Shown: piece after piece, positions 32,890-43,896 of the stretch
Position numbering within the stretch: position 1 is the stretch's first letter
Layout: each line of letters opens with the position of its first letter
NCBI RefSeq assembly: GCF_015461835.1
Contig: NZ_JACOPX010000006.1
Span: 1 to 64,000 of the forward strand
Length of the DNA stretch: 64,000 nt
Direction of reading: 5' to 3'
Source of the DNA: Pseudomonas neuropathica
GTDB taxonomy: Bacteria > Pseudomonadota > Gammaproteobacteria > Pseudomonadales > Pseudomonadaceae
The notes under the pieces: model-generated
What the model was told of the DNA's origin: nothing
The model's database searches: none
What the model saw: only the letters and a program-made list of their open reading frames with translations
Translations under genes and position numbers: made by a program

Positions 32890-33156
32890 TCAATTGGTCT
32901 GGCTGACAACCTCAATGTCCGTAATCCCTACTCGCTCGGCGTGTTCAAGAATCTGCTCGGGCGTTGAATCCGCTGTAGGCATGATCAAGCCGTTTTCCGC
33001 ATCGCCCAGATGCAGTTCCAGTAGATGCATCGCAGCCTCATGCTCGGCCAACTGCTGCTCCTTGAGTTCAAGCAGAAAAGTCCGAGGCTCGCCGTTGAAT
33101 AGATATTTGATGTGATAGGTGTACATGATGTCATCCACGTCAGTAGGAAAAGGCAT
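32890..33156 (-). CDS. Small protein, DUF6555-like
   Basis: 88 residues. MYTYHIKYLFNGEPRTFLLE and the end VGITDIEVV match the layout of the gene at 58304 (YKLHGQPKSFVIR ... FGITEVKW). A small two-part fold for a Pseudomonas-restricted family of unknown role. The longer start has AGGA nearby; an internal ATG 30 bases later is possible. Convergent with the EAL gene. Confidence 0.7.
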   Translation of the reverse strand: MPFPTDVDDIMYTYHIKYLFNGEPRTFLLELKEQQLAEHEAAMHLLELHLGDAENGLIMPTADSTPEQILEHAERVGITDIEVVSQTN

Positions 33157-33297
33157 TGATTATCCTGACGCAACGGTCAGTTTTTAGTTCAAATTGGATC
33201 GCCCTCAGACCAATCTGGAATTCATGGCAAACTTTTCGCTCGCCGAGGCGTCCCTTTCTTAACCCCCCAACCGGCTGATTTCAGCCAAGGACTGGCG

Positions 33298-33738
33298 ATG
33301 ACCTTCTTCATTTTTCTTCTGGCCTGCGCAGCGGCGGCAACCACTGGCGTGATGTTCAAACCGGGGCCGTGGTACGAAGGGCTGAACAAACCCGGTTTCA
33401 CCCCGCCCAATTGGGCGTTCCCGGTGGCCTGGACGATTATCTATCTACTGTTGGCCTGGGCCGGTTACCGCTTGAGCCTGATTCCCGGTAGCCAGACCGT
33501 GCTGGCGCTATGGGCGGCGCAGATTGCGCTGAACACGCTGTGGACGCCGGTGTTCTTCGGCGCGCATCAGGTGCTGGCGGCGATGGTGATTCTCACCGTG
33601 TTGTGGCTGGTGGTCGCGGCGATGGTGGTGCTGGCGATACAACTGGACCTGATCACTGGCTTGATCCTGTTTCCTTATCTGGCGTGGCTGTGCGTGGCGG
33701 CGGCGTTGAACTTTTCCATCCTGATCAAGAACCGCTGA
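33298..33738 (+). CDS. tspO: TspO/MBR family membrane protein
   Basis: 146 residues with five membrane helices, the TspO number. Diagnostic segments: GPWYEGLNKPGFTPPNWAFP followed by VAWTIIYLLLAWAGY, and NTLWTPVFFGAHQ. TspO proteins bind porphyrins and other hydrophobic ligands and act in stress responses. An AAGGA site precedes the ATG. The stop codon overlaps the ATG of the esterase gene (TGATG), so the two are translationally coupled. Confidence 0.93.
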   Translation: MTFFIFLLACAAAATTGVMFKPGPWYEGLNKPGFTPPNWAFPVAWTIIYLLLAWAGYRLSLIPGSQTVLALWAAQIALNTLWTPVFFGAHQVLAAMVILTVLWLVVAAMVVLAIQLDLITGLILFPYLAWLCVAAALNFSILIKNR

Positions 33739-34739
33739 TGACCAGTGCCAATCGGGGCAGTGCAACACCATGGCCGCAGGGTGAGCGCGAGTTGGCGCAG
33801 GTGCGCGCCTTCAACAGGAAGCTGGCCTGGCTGCCGCGGTTCAAGATCCGCAACCGCCTGACGCCACGCTTGATTCAGGCGCTGTTGCGTTTCAGCCAGA
33901 TCGGCGGCTCCGGCGTGTTGCGCAAATTTGGCCTGACAGCTGAGCGCCGACTGATCAATAAAGTGCCCGTGCGGATTATCCGCCCCAAGGGCCCGGCGAA
34001 AGGCGTGGTGCTGGATTTTCACGGTGGCGGCTGGGTGATCGGCAATGCGCAGATGGACGACAACTTCAACGCGGCCATCGTCGACAGCTGCCAGGTGACC
34101 GTGGTCTCGGTGGATTATCGACTGGCGGTGTCCACGCCCATCGAAGGACTGCTGGAAGATTGCCTCAACGCCACTCGTTGGCTGTTACAAGAGGCTGAGT
34201 TCGCCGGCCTGCCCGTCGTGGTGGTCGGTGAATCGGCAGGCGGCCATCTGGCGGCGGCGACACTGTTGGCGCTGAAACAATCGCCCGATCTGCTGCAAAG
34301 AATCTGCGGCGCATTGCTGTACTACGGCGTCTACGACCTGACCGGCACGCCAAGTGTGCGCAGCGCGCCCGCCGACACGCTGGTGCTGGACGGCCCCGGC
34401 ATGGTCGAGGCGTTACGCTTGCTCACACCCGAACTGACCGACGAGCAGCGCCGTCAGCCATCGCTGTCTCCGCTGTACGGCGACTTCAGCGGCCTCCCGC
34501 CCGCGCTGCTGTTTGCTGGTGAACTCGATCCGCTGCGCGACGACACCCTCGACATTGCCAGGCGCTGGGCGCAGTCGGCCCCGGTCGAAATGTACCTGCT
34601 GCCCTCCTCGCCCCACGGTTTTATCCACTTTCCCACGTCCATCGCTCAAGGCGTACTGGCCTACAGCCGGAAATGGATTTCGGCGCGCGTCGAGGCCGTT
34701 GGTTCGCCACAAACGCCAGCAGCGGCGCCGTCTCACTGA
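33738..34739 (+). CDS. Alpha/beta hydrolase, hormone-sensitive-lipase-like esterase
   Basis: 333 residues. The oxyanion-hole motif FHGGGWVIG (about 94-102) and nucleophile motif VVGESAGGHLAA mark the HSL/bacterial family IV lipases. The acid and base are likely in GELDPLRDD and SSPHGFIHF. It should hydrolyse short-chain esters in the cytoplasm. It begins inside the stop codon of tspO, so both are made from one message. The pairing suggests a linked lipid or stress role, but that is inference. Confidence 0.9.
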   Translation: MTSANRGSATPWPQGERELAQVRAFNRKLAWLPRFKIRNRLTPRLIQALLRFSQIGGSGVLRKFGLTAERRLINKVPVRIIRPKGPAKGVVLDFHGGGWVIGNAQMDDNFNAAIVDSCQVTVVSVDYRLAVSTPIEGLLEDCLNATRWLLQEAEFAGLPVVVVGESAGGHLAAATLLALKQSPDLLQRICGALLYYGVYDLTGTPSVRSAPADTLVLDGPGMVEALRLLTPELTDEQRRQPSLSPLYGDFSGLPPALLFAGELDPLRDDTLDIARRWAQSAPVEMYLLPSSPHGFIHFPTSIAQGVLAYSRKWISARVEAVGSPQTPAAAPSH

Positions 34740-34813
34740 GTCCACCGACTTAGCTCTAGAGTCGGGATTAAAGTAAGATCTGTCCGCAACTCCTTGGTTG
34801 AGGAGAAAGGCTC

Positions 34814-34849
34814 ATGAATACGAAGGGACAACGTGAACCTACGAGATGA
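34814..34849 (+). CDS. Possible 11-codon leader ORF overlapping the DUF3885 start
   Basis: A strong GAGGAGAAAGG ribosome binding site precedes ATG AAT ACG AAG, encoding MNTKGQREPTR and stopping at TGA. Its stop lies inside the next gene, whose GTG is in another frame. It might couple translation. Small size alone makes this speculative. Confidence 0.35.
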   Translation: MNTKGQREPTR

Positions 34850-35459
34850 AATCGAGAGGACTTTTCAAGGCAAAGCCTTTGCCCGACCGCTTTACTATTT
34901 CTACCCTGGAGGACTGCGTTTTGAGCTCTCCGAAACGGGTGGGATCATTGAGCAGTTCCTGACCGCCCTTCGAAAATCGACAACGATCTGCAGCGATATC
35001 TTTTCTGATGCAGAAACGTTTGTGGTGTGTCTGCGCACTCACTCAGGCAGCCATGGATTTATGCATCGGGCCGCGATTCGGGCATTTCGATCTGCCGGCA
35101 TTGATATTCCCCTTGAGCGCTCAATCTGGAGCGAGGAAATAGATGTCGAAGAATGGTATTGCGAAGAAGAGCCTGAGTACTGGATCAACATCGCGTTCGA
35201 AGCGCCGATCACAAGCCTTCAAGCATTTCTTTGGTGTGCATTGGCTAAAGATTTTGGCGTTATCGAGCCCAATCCCCACGTTGATGTGTATCTGTTCAAT
35301 CTGCCGAAACAGGTCATGGTCTTCCCCTACGACGACAGAGGCATGGATGTCGTCGGCCCTAATGCGCAGCTGCTTTCGCAACTGTACGAGCGGCACAATC
35401 AATACCTGCTGGACTATGACCGCTCGGCCATGGATGCCACGTTCGCAGGGGCGCGTTAG
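34833..35459 (+). CDS. DUF3885 domain protein
   Basis: 208 residues starting at GTG with AAGGGA ahead of it. The family layout is clear: RPLYYFYPGGLRFELS near the N-terminus, a central region with IWSEEIDVEEWYCEEEP, VYLFNLPKQVMVFPYDDRGMDVVG, and the end LYERHNQYLLDYDRSAM. DUF3885 proteins are often found near polymorphic toxins and may be immunity proteins, but that link is not shown here. GC is lower than the tspO operon, consistent with acquisition. A short leader ORF overlaps its start. Confidence 0.8.
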   Translation: MNLRDEIERTFQGKAFARPLYYFYPGGLRFELSETGGIIEQFLTALRKSTTICSDIFSDAETFVVCLRTHSGSHGFMHRAAIRAFRSAGIDIPLERSIWSEEIDVEEWYCEEEPEYWINIAFEAPITSLQAFLWCALAKDFGVIEPNPHVDVYLFNLPKQVMVFPYDDRGMDVVGPNAQLLSQLYERHNQYLLDYDRSAMDATFAGAR

Positions 35460-35536
35460 TTGCTAAACATGGCGCTGACATCAGCGACGAATCCCAAAAG
35501 GGAGCTTTTGGGCGTGAGCAATACTGGGGGCGCAAT

Positions 35537-35947
35537 ATGGAAATAGATCGTCTGCTCAAGAAGCGGCAACTCAATGTGCAGGAACAGAATGCGGTGACTG
35601 CCCATCGCCTGACGGAAACTGCTCGATTCTGGCGTGATACCGGTATTCCCGAGGCCTTGGCACGTTTCGGCGAGCGCCAAGGTGTTGATTGGTCAGAAAC
35701 CGTCGTACTCGATCTTGAAGTCGACTTTCCCGGAATGCCACGCCTGTATGGCTTGATCCTCGATCAAGCGGAACGGTTCATAGCGTTTCAAATTGACACC
35801 GACAGCGATCATCAACACGTTGAACTCGTAAGCCAATGGGAGGATGTCTCGGCGCATCAGAACTTTACGATTGCCCAACGCGGCACTGGCCAAGGGTTTG
35901 CCGTGATTGCTTTGCAGGTCAGGCGCGAAGTGCTTGCACAACGATAG
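35537..35947 (+). CDS. Hypothetical protein
   Basis: 136 residues, soluble. Segments: MEIDRLLKKRQLNVQEQNAV, FWRDTGIPEALARFGERQGV, MPRLYGLILDQAERFIAFQI and SQWEDVSAHQNFTIAQRGTG. No family recognised. GGGGGCG lies before the ATG. It follows the DUF3885 gene by 77 bases on the same strand, and similarly low GC suggests the two arrived together. Confidence 0.65.
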   Translation: MEIDRLLKKRQLNVQEQNAVTAHRLTETARFWRDTGIPEALARFGERQGVDWSETVVLDLEVDFPGMPRLYGLILDQAERFIAFQIDTDSDHQHVELVSQWEDVSAHQNFTIAQRGTGQGFAVIALQVRREVLAQR

Positions 35948-36003
35948 GCGCCGGTTTTCAGGCAAAGGTTTCCTCATCCCTGGAAGGCCGACAATCGCCA
36001 CAC

Positions 36004-36198
36004 TCAGGCGATGTAGAAGAAGTAAAGCGCCAAACCCAGCAACTGCATGAGCAGCAGGATGGAGAGCAAATGATTGCAAGCCTTCCACGCCTTGCTCACC
36101 GGTTGGTTTTTTGCCACTCGATAGCGAAGATAACTGTCGAGTGACAGCGACGCCGTGGGAATGAGCACGAACACAAACGTCAAAAAGAAATTAAACAT
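36004..36198 (-). CDS. Small inner-membrane protein
   Basis: 64 residues with two hydrophobic helices: MFNFFLTFVFVLIPTASLSL at the N-terminus, and HLLSILLLMQLLGLALYFFY at the end, joined by a basic loop (RYRVAKNQPVSKAWKAC). The start is uncertain: AAAGGA is only two bases from this ATG, and an ATG 63 bases upstream would add a polar N-terminus. Function unknown. Confidence 0.55.
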   Translation of the reverse strand: MFNFFLTFVFVLIPTASLSLDSYLRYRVAKNQPVSKAWKACNHLLSILLLMQLLGLALYFFYIA

Positions 36199-36432
36199 TT
36201 CCTTTGCCCATCGACTCCCAACATGAAACCGGATTTGCTCGCTGCATCGTGCACTGCTCATGTTGTTTGAGCAGACAGCTTAGCTGATCGGCATGTACCC
36301 GGAATTCGTGCGGTTCTGCACTGTAGTGATCCCGGGCGATAACACTTGTGGGGACAAGTCAGTGACATGCAAACCCGCAAAGCCGCCATTAAGTGGCAGA
36401 ATCCCCTGACCCTGATGATTTCGGAGACCACA

Positions 36433-38292
<1,860 letters not shown>

Positions 38293-38399
38293 GGGTGTGG
38301 GGCTGGTTGGAAGCAGTCGCTTGTGGGTGACTGCTTACGGCCAATAGCGGACACTCAGCCGCGCTACTGACCGATCATCAGATCTTCAAACACGAACGT

Positions 38400-39809
38400 T
38401 CAATTGACTTTGTTCAACTGCGGCAACTGCCACTTTCCGGACAATACCTCTTCTTTCGGCTGGTACAAACGCAGCAGGACATAGAAGCCGCCCTGGGGCG
38501 CCGGCAACCAGTTGGCGGCATTTTCGCCTTGCGGTTTTTTGTGCGAGATCGGAATCGTGATCGAACCGTCCGCCGCAACTTTCAGACCTTGCGTGTCAGT
38601 GCCGACTTTGTAGCGATCGATCTCGTTATCGACCAGCATTTTGTCACTGGCGTCATACATGGTCAGTGACCAGAAGGCATTCACCGGCGGTGCCGACGCC
38701 AGTTTAACCTCGTATTGATTGTCGCCTGTCAGCGGTTGGTTTTTGCTGTCCGTAAAGCGAATCGGGTACATCGCTTCATGCTCACCCTGGCCGCCGAGAT
38801 ACGGCCCCGCCACCATGGCGCGCAGTGGATAGTTATAGCCAAAGCTATCCAGACCCGTCACCCAGTTCCAGCCATTGCGCACTTCTGACGTGCTGGCCAG
38901 CGACGCAATCGCTACGTAGGGCGCATCTTTCAAACCTTCCTCAAGTCCCTTGCGCGTAGCCGGATTGAGTTTATCCGGAGAAAAGCCTTTCTCCGTCAGG
39001 CCGATACGGGCGAATTGGGCAAACAGTGCGGCGTCAGCAGGTTTGACCGGATTGTCCTTGAGCACCGCGGCCAATTCCGTGAAGAAACCCAGCGGATCGT
39101 CCGTTTGCGGCAACGCCGGCAAGGTCTCGTCCTTGTGCGACTTGCCACTCAGTGGCGCAACACTGAACTGCTTTTGCAGCGCCAGAATCGGCGCGACATC
39201 TTCGCCCTGCTTGACTTGAATGCGACCCCACAGCCAGATTTTTTGGGTCGTGACGTCCAGACGCTTGGCATCTTTGGGCAATTCACCTTTCCACCCCGGC
39301 GGCACTAACACGAACTTTCCAGCCTGGGTGCCCGTGGTGCGGCGCCCGACATAGTGCTCAAGTTCTTGCCACATGTTGAACACGTCGACCACGTAATAGC
39401 GGTCATGGGTATCCGGCACGCTCAACACATACGGTTCGATTAGATCGAGCACCGCGCTCATGTAGTAGGTGTCATTGTTGGCGGTGGGCATGTCCTTGGC
39501 GGACGGTGAAGCCAGCGCAGTGGCCCAACCGATCTGGTTCAGACCTGCGCGATAACTGGTGTCAGGTTTAGGCGAAGGGACGGTGACGTAATCACGTACA
39601 ACCCTTTCCATACGCACCAGCGCATAACCCCAGTTGTAAGCCGAGATTGCCAGGCTGTAACCATCGGCCTTCATCCCCTTCTCTACGGCATCGGGTGTCG
39701 CTGGAGTGGACAGCAATAAATCCGGAGTACCGGCTTGTGCGGACATTGCGCTACCGAGCGCGGCACAGAGGGGCAAAACACAAAACAACAACTTGCGAGA
39801 TGAATTCAT
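38400..39809 (-). CDS. Periplasmic DUF1254/DUF1214 protein, copy 1
   Basis: 469 residues with a signal peptide (MNSSRKLLFCVLPLCAALGS ending AQA). The DUF1254 part (about 60-190) contains YNWGYALVRMER, NNDTYYMSAVLDL and VLSVPDTHDRYYVVDVFNMW. The DUF1214 part (about 330-445) contains AFWSLTMYDASDKMLVDN and NWLPAPQGGFYVLLRLY. The function of the family is unknown. AAAGGA precedes the ATG. It is divergent from a second member at 40005 across a 195-base shared promoter region. The two are not close copies. Confidence 0.9.
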   Translation of the reverse strand: MNSSRKLLFCVLPLCAALGSAMSAQAGTPDLLLSTPATPDAVEKGMKADGYSLAISAYNWGYALVRMERVVRDYVTVPSPKPDTSYRAGLNQIGWATALASPSAKDMPTANNDTYYMSAVLDLIEPYVLSVPDTHDRYYVVDVFNMWQELEHYVGRRTTGTQAGKFVLVPPGWKGELPKDAKRLDVTTQKIWLWGRIQVKQGEDVAPILALQKQFSVAPLSGKSHKDETLPALPQTDDPLGFFTELAAVLKDNPVKPADAALFAQFARIGLTEKGFSPDKLNPATRKGLEEGLKDAPYVAIASLASTSEVRNGWNWVTGLDSFGYNYPLRAMVAGPYLGGQGEHEAMYPIRFTDSKNQPLTGDNQYEVKLASAPPVNAFWSLTMYDASDKMLVDNEIDRYKVGTDTQGLKVAADGSITIPISHKKPQGENAANWLPAPQGGFYVLLRLYQPKEEVLSGKWQLPQLNKVN

Positions 39810-40004
39810 AACGAGCGTCCTTTCACGAGGAGGTGCGCCGGGCAAACCGGGCTCAAGCACTGGCCTGACGGCTGAATATCTGCAAGAACCCTAGGCGCGG
39901 AGTCGCTTTGCGTCAAACAGGTATGCTGACTCTGGCGGTTCAGCGGTTGTCTATAGTGTTGATCGTTTGTTGGAATTTCAGGGATCAATTGCGGGGATCA
40001 ATCG

Positions 40005-41471
40005 ATGCGCAACAACGGAATGCTTAACGTGAGCCTGCTGGCCTTGGCGATGCTGTCCAACCCGCACGCGGCCCTCGCCCAGACCAGTATGGAAACGCAG
40101 GGTGGACAGCCACCTCCCGGTGCGCGCAGTTCCATTGTGGATTTCGACTACCAGATCAAATACCAGCGCGCTTTTGAAGCCGTGCTGTGGAATATGCCGG
40201 CGATCGCCATCTACAGCTTCAGACGCGCCGCGTTTGACAATCTGGGGGTCAAAGACAACGACATTATCGCCTACTCGGCGCCAGCTACACCGAAGCTGGA
40301 AGCCATCACCGCCAACAGCAGTACGCCTTACATCACGGCATTCACCGATCTGCAAAAAGGCCCGGTGGTTCTGGAACTCCCCGCCGCCAGCGAGGAAGGC
40401 AGCGTCTATGGCCAGGTCGTCGATGCCTGGCAGTTGACCATCGCCGACGTTGGCCCCTCGGGTCTGGACAAGGGCAAGGGTGGCAAGATGCTGTTCACTC
40501 CACCGGGTTTCACCGGTGAAGTGCCGGCTGGCTACATCCACGTTCCATCACCGAATTACCGAATCGCCCTCGCCTTCCGCTCCGTGCGCGCACCGGGCAA
40601 AACCGCGGCTGACGCCTATCTATATGCGAAGAAGCTGCGCATGTATTACCTGGCCGACGCGACCAATCCGCCACAGCAACGCTTTATCGACCCGATCGAC
40701 AAGGTTTACCCGACGCTGCCTTTCTATGACGAGCGCCATTTCGCGGATATGCATGCAGTCATGAGCGTCGAACCTGCACGTCCGCAGGACAAGGTGATGA
40801 TCGGGATGCTGCGATCGCTGGGCATCGAGAAAGGCAAGCCGTTTGCCCCGGACGCGGTGACCAAAAAAGCCATGCGCCAGGCGGCCATTGATGCCTGGTT
40901 CTACCTTCAGCACTGGTTCGACAACCTGCCGAAAGACAAATTTTACTGGCCAGATCGGCACTACGCGTCGCTGCTGATGACCGATGAAAACAAGCGCTTC
41001 TCGTTCGAATACGAAGACAATATTGATCTGATTGGACGCGCGGCGGAGTACTTCTGGTGCACCTATATGCCGAAGGAGTTGAGCGACTCGCCGGCCACTC
41101 AATACCTGATGGCCATGGCCGATAAAAACGGCAAACCGCTCGAGGCTGGCAAGACTTACAAAATCGACGTCCCGGCGAAAATGCCGGTCAAGCAATTCTG
41201 GGCGTTGACCGCTTACAACCGCGACACCATGTCGTTCATTTACAGCGAAACCAATCGCACAACCCTGTCCTCCTACGACCTTGACGCAATGAAGAAAAAT
41301 GCCAATGGTGGTGTCACAATCTACATCGGCCCCAAAGCTCCCGCCGGGCTGGAAAGCAACTGGATTCCAACCGCGGGTAAGCGACCGTTGCCGGCCATGC
41401 GTTTTTATGGCGGCACCGAAGCACTGAACGACAAGAGTTTTAAACTGCCGGATTTCGAGTTGTTTGAGTGA
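40005..41471 (+). CDS. Periplasmic DUF1254/DUF1214 protein, copy 2
   Basis: 488 residues with a signal peptide (MRNNGMLNVSLLALAMLSNP ending LAQ). DUF1254 segments AVLWNMPAIAIYSFRRAAFD and VLELPAASEEGSVYGQVVDAW are followed by DUF1214 segments KQFWALTAYNRDTMSFIYSE and NWIPTAGKRPLPAMRFYG. Same domain order as the divergent neighbour but much diverged, notably RFYG for LRLY at the end. GGGGA eight bases before the ATG. Likely co-regulated with its neighbour from the intergenic region. Role unknown. Confidence 0.9.
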   Translation: MRNNGMLNVSLLALAMLSNPHAALAQTSMETQGGQPPPGARSSIVDFDYQIKYQRAFEAVLWNMPAIAIYSFRRAAFDNLGVKDNDIIAYSAPATPKLEAITANSSTPYITAFTDLQKGPVVLELPAASEEGSVYGQVVDAWQLTIADVGPSGLDKGKGGKMLFTPPGFTGEVPAGYIHVPSPNYRIALAFRSVRAPGKTAADAYLYAKKLRMYYLADATNPPQQRFIDPIDKVYPTLPFYDERHFADMHAVMSVEPARPQDKVMIGMLRSLGIEKGKPFAPDAVTKKAMRQAAIDAWFYLQHWFDNLPKDKFYWPDRHYASLLMTDENKRFSFEYEDNIDLIGRAAEYFWCTYMPKELSDSPATQYLMAMADKNGKPLEAGKTYKIDVPAKMPVKQFWALTAYNRDTMSFIYSETNRTTLSSYDLDAMKKNANGGVTIYIGPKAPAGLESNWIPTAGKRPLPAMRFYGGTEALNDKSFKLPDFELFE

Positions 41472-41626
41472 CCTCTCTATCCGGCCCTAGGTTGAGACTT
41501 TGTCGATGTCCGCTGACAGCAGTCATTCGTGAGCGGATATCGCCTCATCCAAGACATGCAAACACTCACCCGCTATTGCCCAAGACGCAGTCTATCGATG
41601 GTCCACCGCTTGATGGACACACATTT

Positions 41627-42040
41627 TTAACTCACCGGCACCGCAAACACCGCACTGGCCCGCGCAACCGTTCGCTCCCCGACATGCAAGCTAACAGCAG
41701 CAAACGCCAATTGACGGCCTTTTTTCGAGTACTCAAGACGCACTTCCAGCCACTCGTTCATTTGGACGGCGCCGAGGTAATCCAGGGTCATGCTCGCCGT
41801 GATCAATGGCTGCGGAGGGTCACTGGAAAAGGCCATGGCGTAGCCCATACCGACATCGGCCAACGTCGCCAATACACCGCCATGCAAGGTGCCACGGCCA
41901 TTGGCATGGCGTGCGTCGGTCAATAAACCCAGTTCCAGTTGCAGCCCGCTGCCCCTCGCGTAGATCGGGCCCAGCAAATCAAGCAACGGGCTGCTGCGGG
42001 TAAACGCGGTGAAACCTTCGGGAATTGCGGTGGCGTCCAT
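41627..42040 (-). CDS. PaaI-like hotdog-fold thioesterase
   Basis: 137 residues. The HGG motif of hotdog thioesterases is in NGRGTLHGGVLATLADVGMG. Further family segments are ASMTLDYLGAVQMNEWLEVR and ASAVFAVPVS. It should hydrolyse acyl- or aryl-CoA thioesters. An AGGAGGG ribosome binding site fixes the start; the upstream open frame is spurious. The gene is single, divergent in layout from nothing obvious. Confidence 0.88.
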   Translation of the reverse strand: MDATAIPEGFTAFTRSSPLLDLLGPIYARGSGLQLELGLLTDARHANGRGTLHGGVLATLADVGMGYAMAFSSDPPQPLITASMTLDYLGAVQMNEWLEVRLEYSKKGRQLAFAAVSLHVGERTVARASAVFAVPVS

Positions 42041-42206
42041 GGTCCCTCCTGGTGCCGGTGACTCACCGGCTTCATTGACCTTAATGGGAGGGTTTATTGG
42101 CAATCGCCTGATGGAGCAAGAACTATACGGATGCGGAATCTCCAGTGATCAACTGTCGAAGCAGGACCGACCGATCATCCCGTGGACGCCAGATCGCCAC
42201 GCTCCA

Positions 42207-43598
42207 TCATTCGAACACGGCAAACGTCGAGGGATGACGCGACGTCAACAGGCCAATGAAGGAAATCGCCAGCGCCAGGCCAATGGTTGTCGTGACTTCA
42301 GTGCGGTGTTGCGGGGTGATCATCATCACCGCCAGCGCGGCGCAGATGAATACGATCACCAGCCACGTCAACCAGGGAAACAGCCACATGCGGAAGGTCA
42401 GCTCGACGTTGCGCTGTTGCAATATCCGCCGCATGCGCAACTGCGACACCGCGATGGCGAGGTACACCAACAGGGCAATCGCTCCGGAGCTGGCCAGCAG
42501 GAATTCAAAGAGCCCGGCAGGCATGAAGTAGCTCCACACAGTGATCGACGCACCGAGCACGGTGCTGGCGATAACCGCTGCGCGCGGCACACCTTCGGAA
42601 GAGGTCGCCTTCAGCGCTTTCGGCGCATCGCCACGCCGGCCCAGCGAGTACAGCATCCGCGAGGCAATGTAGATCGAGGAGTTCATGCAGCTGGCCACGG
42701 CAATCAGCACGACGACGTCGACCATGAATTTGGCGTGGGGAATGTTCATGATTTCCAGAGCGCGCTGATAAGAGCCGACCGAGGCCAGCAACGGATCATT
42801 CCAGGGCACCACGGAGATCACCACGAAGATCGACAGCAGGTAAAACACGCCAATGCGCCAGATCACCGAACGGGTGGCCTTGGCAATGTTTCGCGACGGG
42901 TCATTCGATTCGGCGGCGGCGATGGTCACCGCTTCGGTACCGATAAAGCTGAACATGATGGTGATGAAAGCACCGACCACCGCCGACAATCCGTTGGGCG
43001 CAAACCCGCCGTGTTCGGCCATCAATCCGCTCAAGCCGCTGACGTCGCGATCCGGCACCCAGCCCATCAACACGGCAAAACCGACGCCGATAAAACCGAC
43101 GATTGCCACGACCTTGGCCATGGCGAACCAGAATTCGAACTCACCGTACTTGGACACGCTGAACAGGTTAGTCACCACCAGCGCAATGATCGAGCCCAAC
43201 GCGAACAGCCAGGCATCGACCTGCGGAAACCATTGATTCAGCACATGCCCGGCGGCGAGCGCTTCGATGGGAATTACCAGAACCCAGAACCACCAATAGA
43301 GCCAGCCAATGGTAAAGCCGGCCCAGCGCCCGATGGCCTGGTCGGCATAGGTCGAGAACGAGCCGGTATCCGGATTGGCCACCGCCATCTCACCGAGCAT
43401 GCGCATGACCAGCACGACGAGCAAACCGGAGAACAGATAAGCCAGCAGAACCGCCGGCCCCGCCGCCGCAATGGCATGTCCTGAACCTACGAACAATCCG
43501 GCGCCGATAATCCCGGCAATGGACAACATAGTGACGTGACGAGGCTTGAAGCCCTGCGCCAATTGGCTACTCGAATCCATGGAGTTAGGGCTGATCAT
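42207..43598 (-). CDS. APC-family amino-acid permease (GABA permease-like)
   Basis: About 463 residues with 12 membrane helices. The opening after the cytoplasmic tail, GFKPRHVTMLSIAGIIGAGL and FVGSGHAIAAAGPA, is the consensus substrate site of AAT-family permeases. MFSFIGTEAVTIAAAESNDP is the conserved helix 8 region. Similarity is best to GABA and aromatic amino-acid permeases, but the substrate cannot be assigned. The start is uncertain: neither this ATG nor one 18 bases later has a clear ribosome binding site. Monocistronic. Confidence 0.85.
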   Translation of the reverse strand: MISPNSMDSSSQLAQGFKPRHVTMLSIAGIIGAGLFVGSGHAIAAAGPAVLLAYLFSGLLVVLVMRMLGEMAVANPDTGSFSTYADQAIGRWAGFTIGWLYWWFWVLVIPIEALAAGHVLNQWFPQVDAWLFALGSIIALVVTNLFSVSKYGEFEFWFAMAKVVAIVGFIGVGFAVLMGWVPDRDVSGLSGLMAEHGGFAPNGLSAVVGAFITIMFSFIGTEAVTIAAAESNDPSRNIAKATRSVIWRIGVFYLLSIFVVISVVPWNDPLLASVGSYQRALEIMNIPHAKFMVDVVVLIAVASCMNSSIYIASRMLYSLGRRGDAPKALKATSSEGVPRAAVIASTVLGASITVWSYFMPAGLFEFLLASSGAIALLVYLAIAVSQLRMRRILQQRNVELTFRMWLFPWLTWLVIVFICAALAVMMITPQHRTEVTTTIGLALAISFIGLLTSRHPSTFAVFE

Positions 43599-43896
43599 TG
43601 GTTTTTTTGTTCTCTGCTGATCGACATTTAAGCAAGTTGACTGGGCAAACGAGCACGATCGTTGCCTGCTGAACTTCCCGAAAGAAGTCCGTCCAACCGC
43701 CGCAGTTCTTATCAACCCCATGATCTGGATGGGATTATTTTGATGTGAAGACACCTCACCTTACCCGGCCTGTCAGATGATTCAGTAGCCTGATTGCGTC
43801 ATGGTTGTGTCTGATATCGACACATCGAAACCTATCGGTCGCAATGAATACCGATAAGTCCCCCAGTATCTGACGACAGATACCCGCATCTCGCCC
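43599..43896. other. Intergenic region between permease and hybrid kinase
   Basis: No credible gene in these roughly 300 bases. A possible hairpin TATCGGT / ACCGATA (43833-43856) lies after the kinase stop and may be its terminator, though a T-run is lacking. Confidence 0.5.

Noticed and set aside
41472..41626. Possible gene remnant after the second DUF1254 gene
   Set aside because: Only 155 bases, no frame with coding character, no motif.
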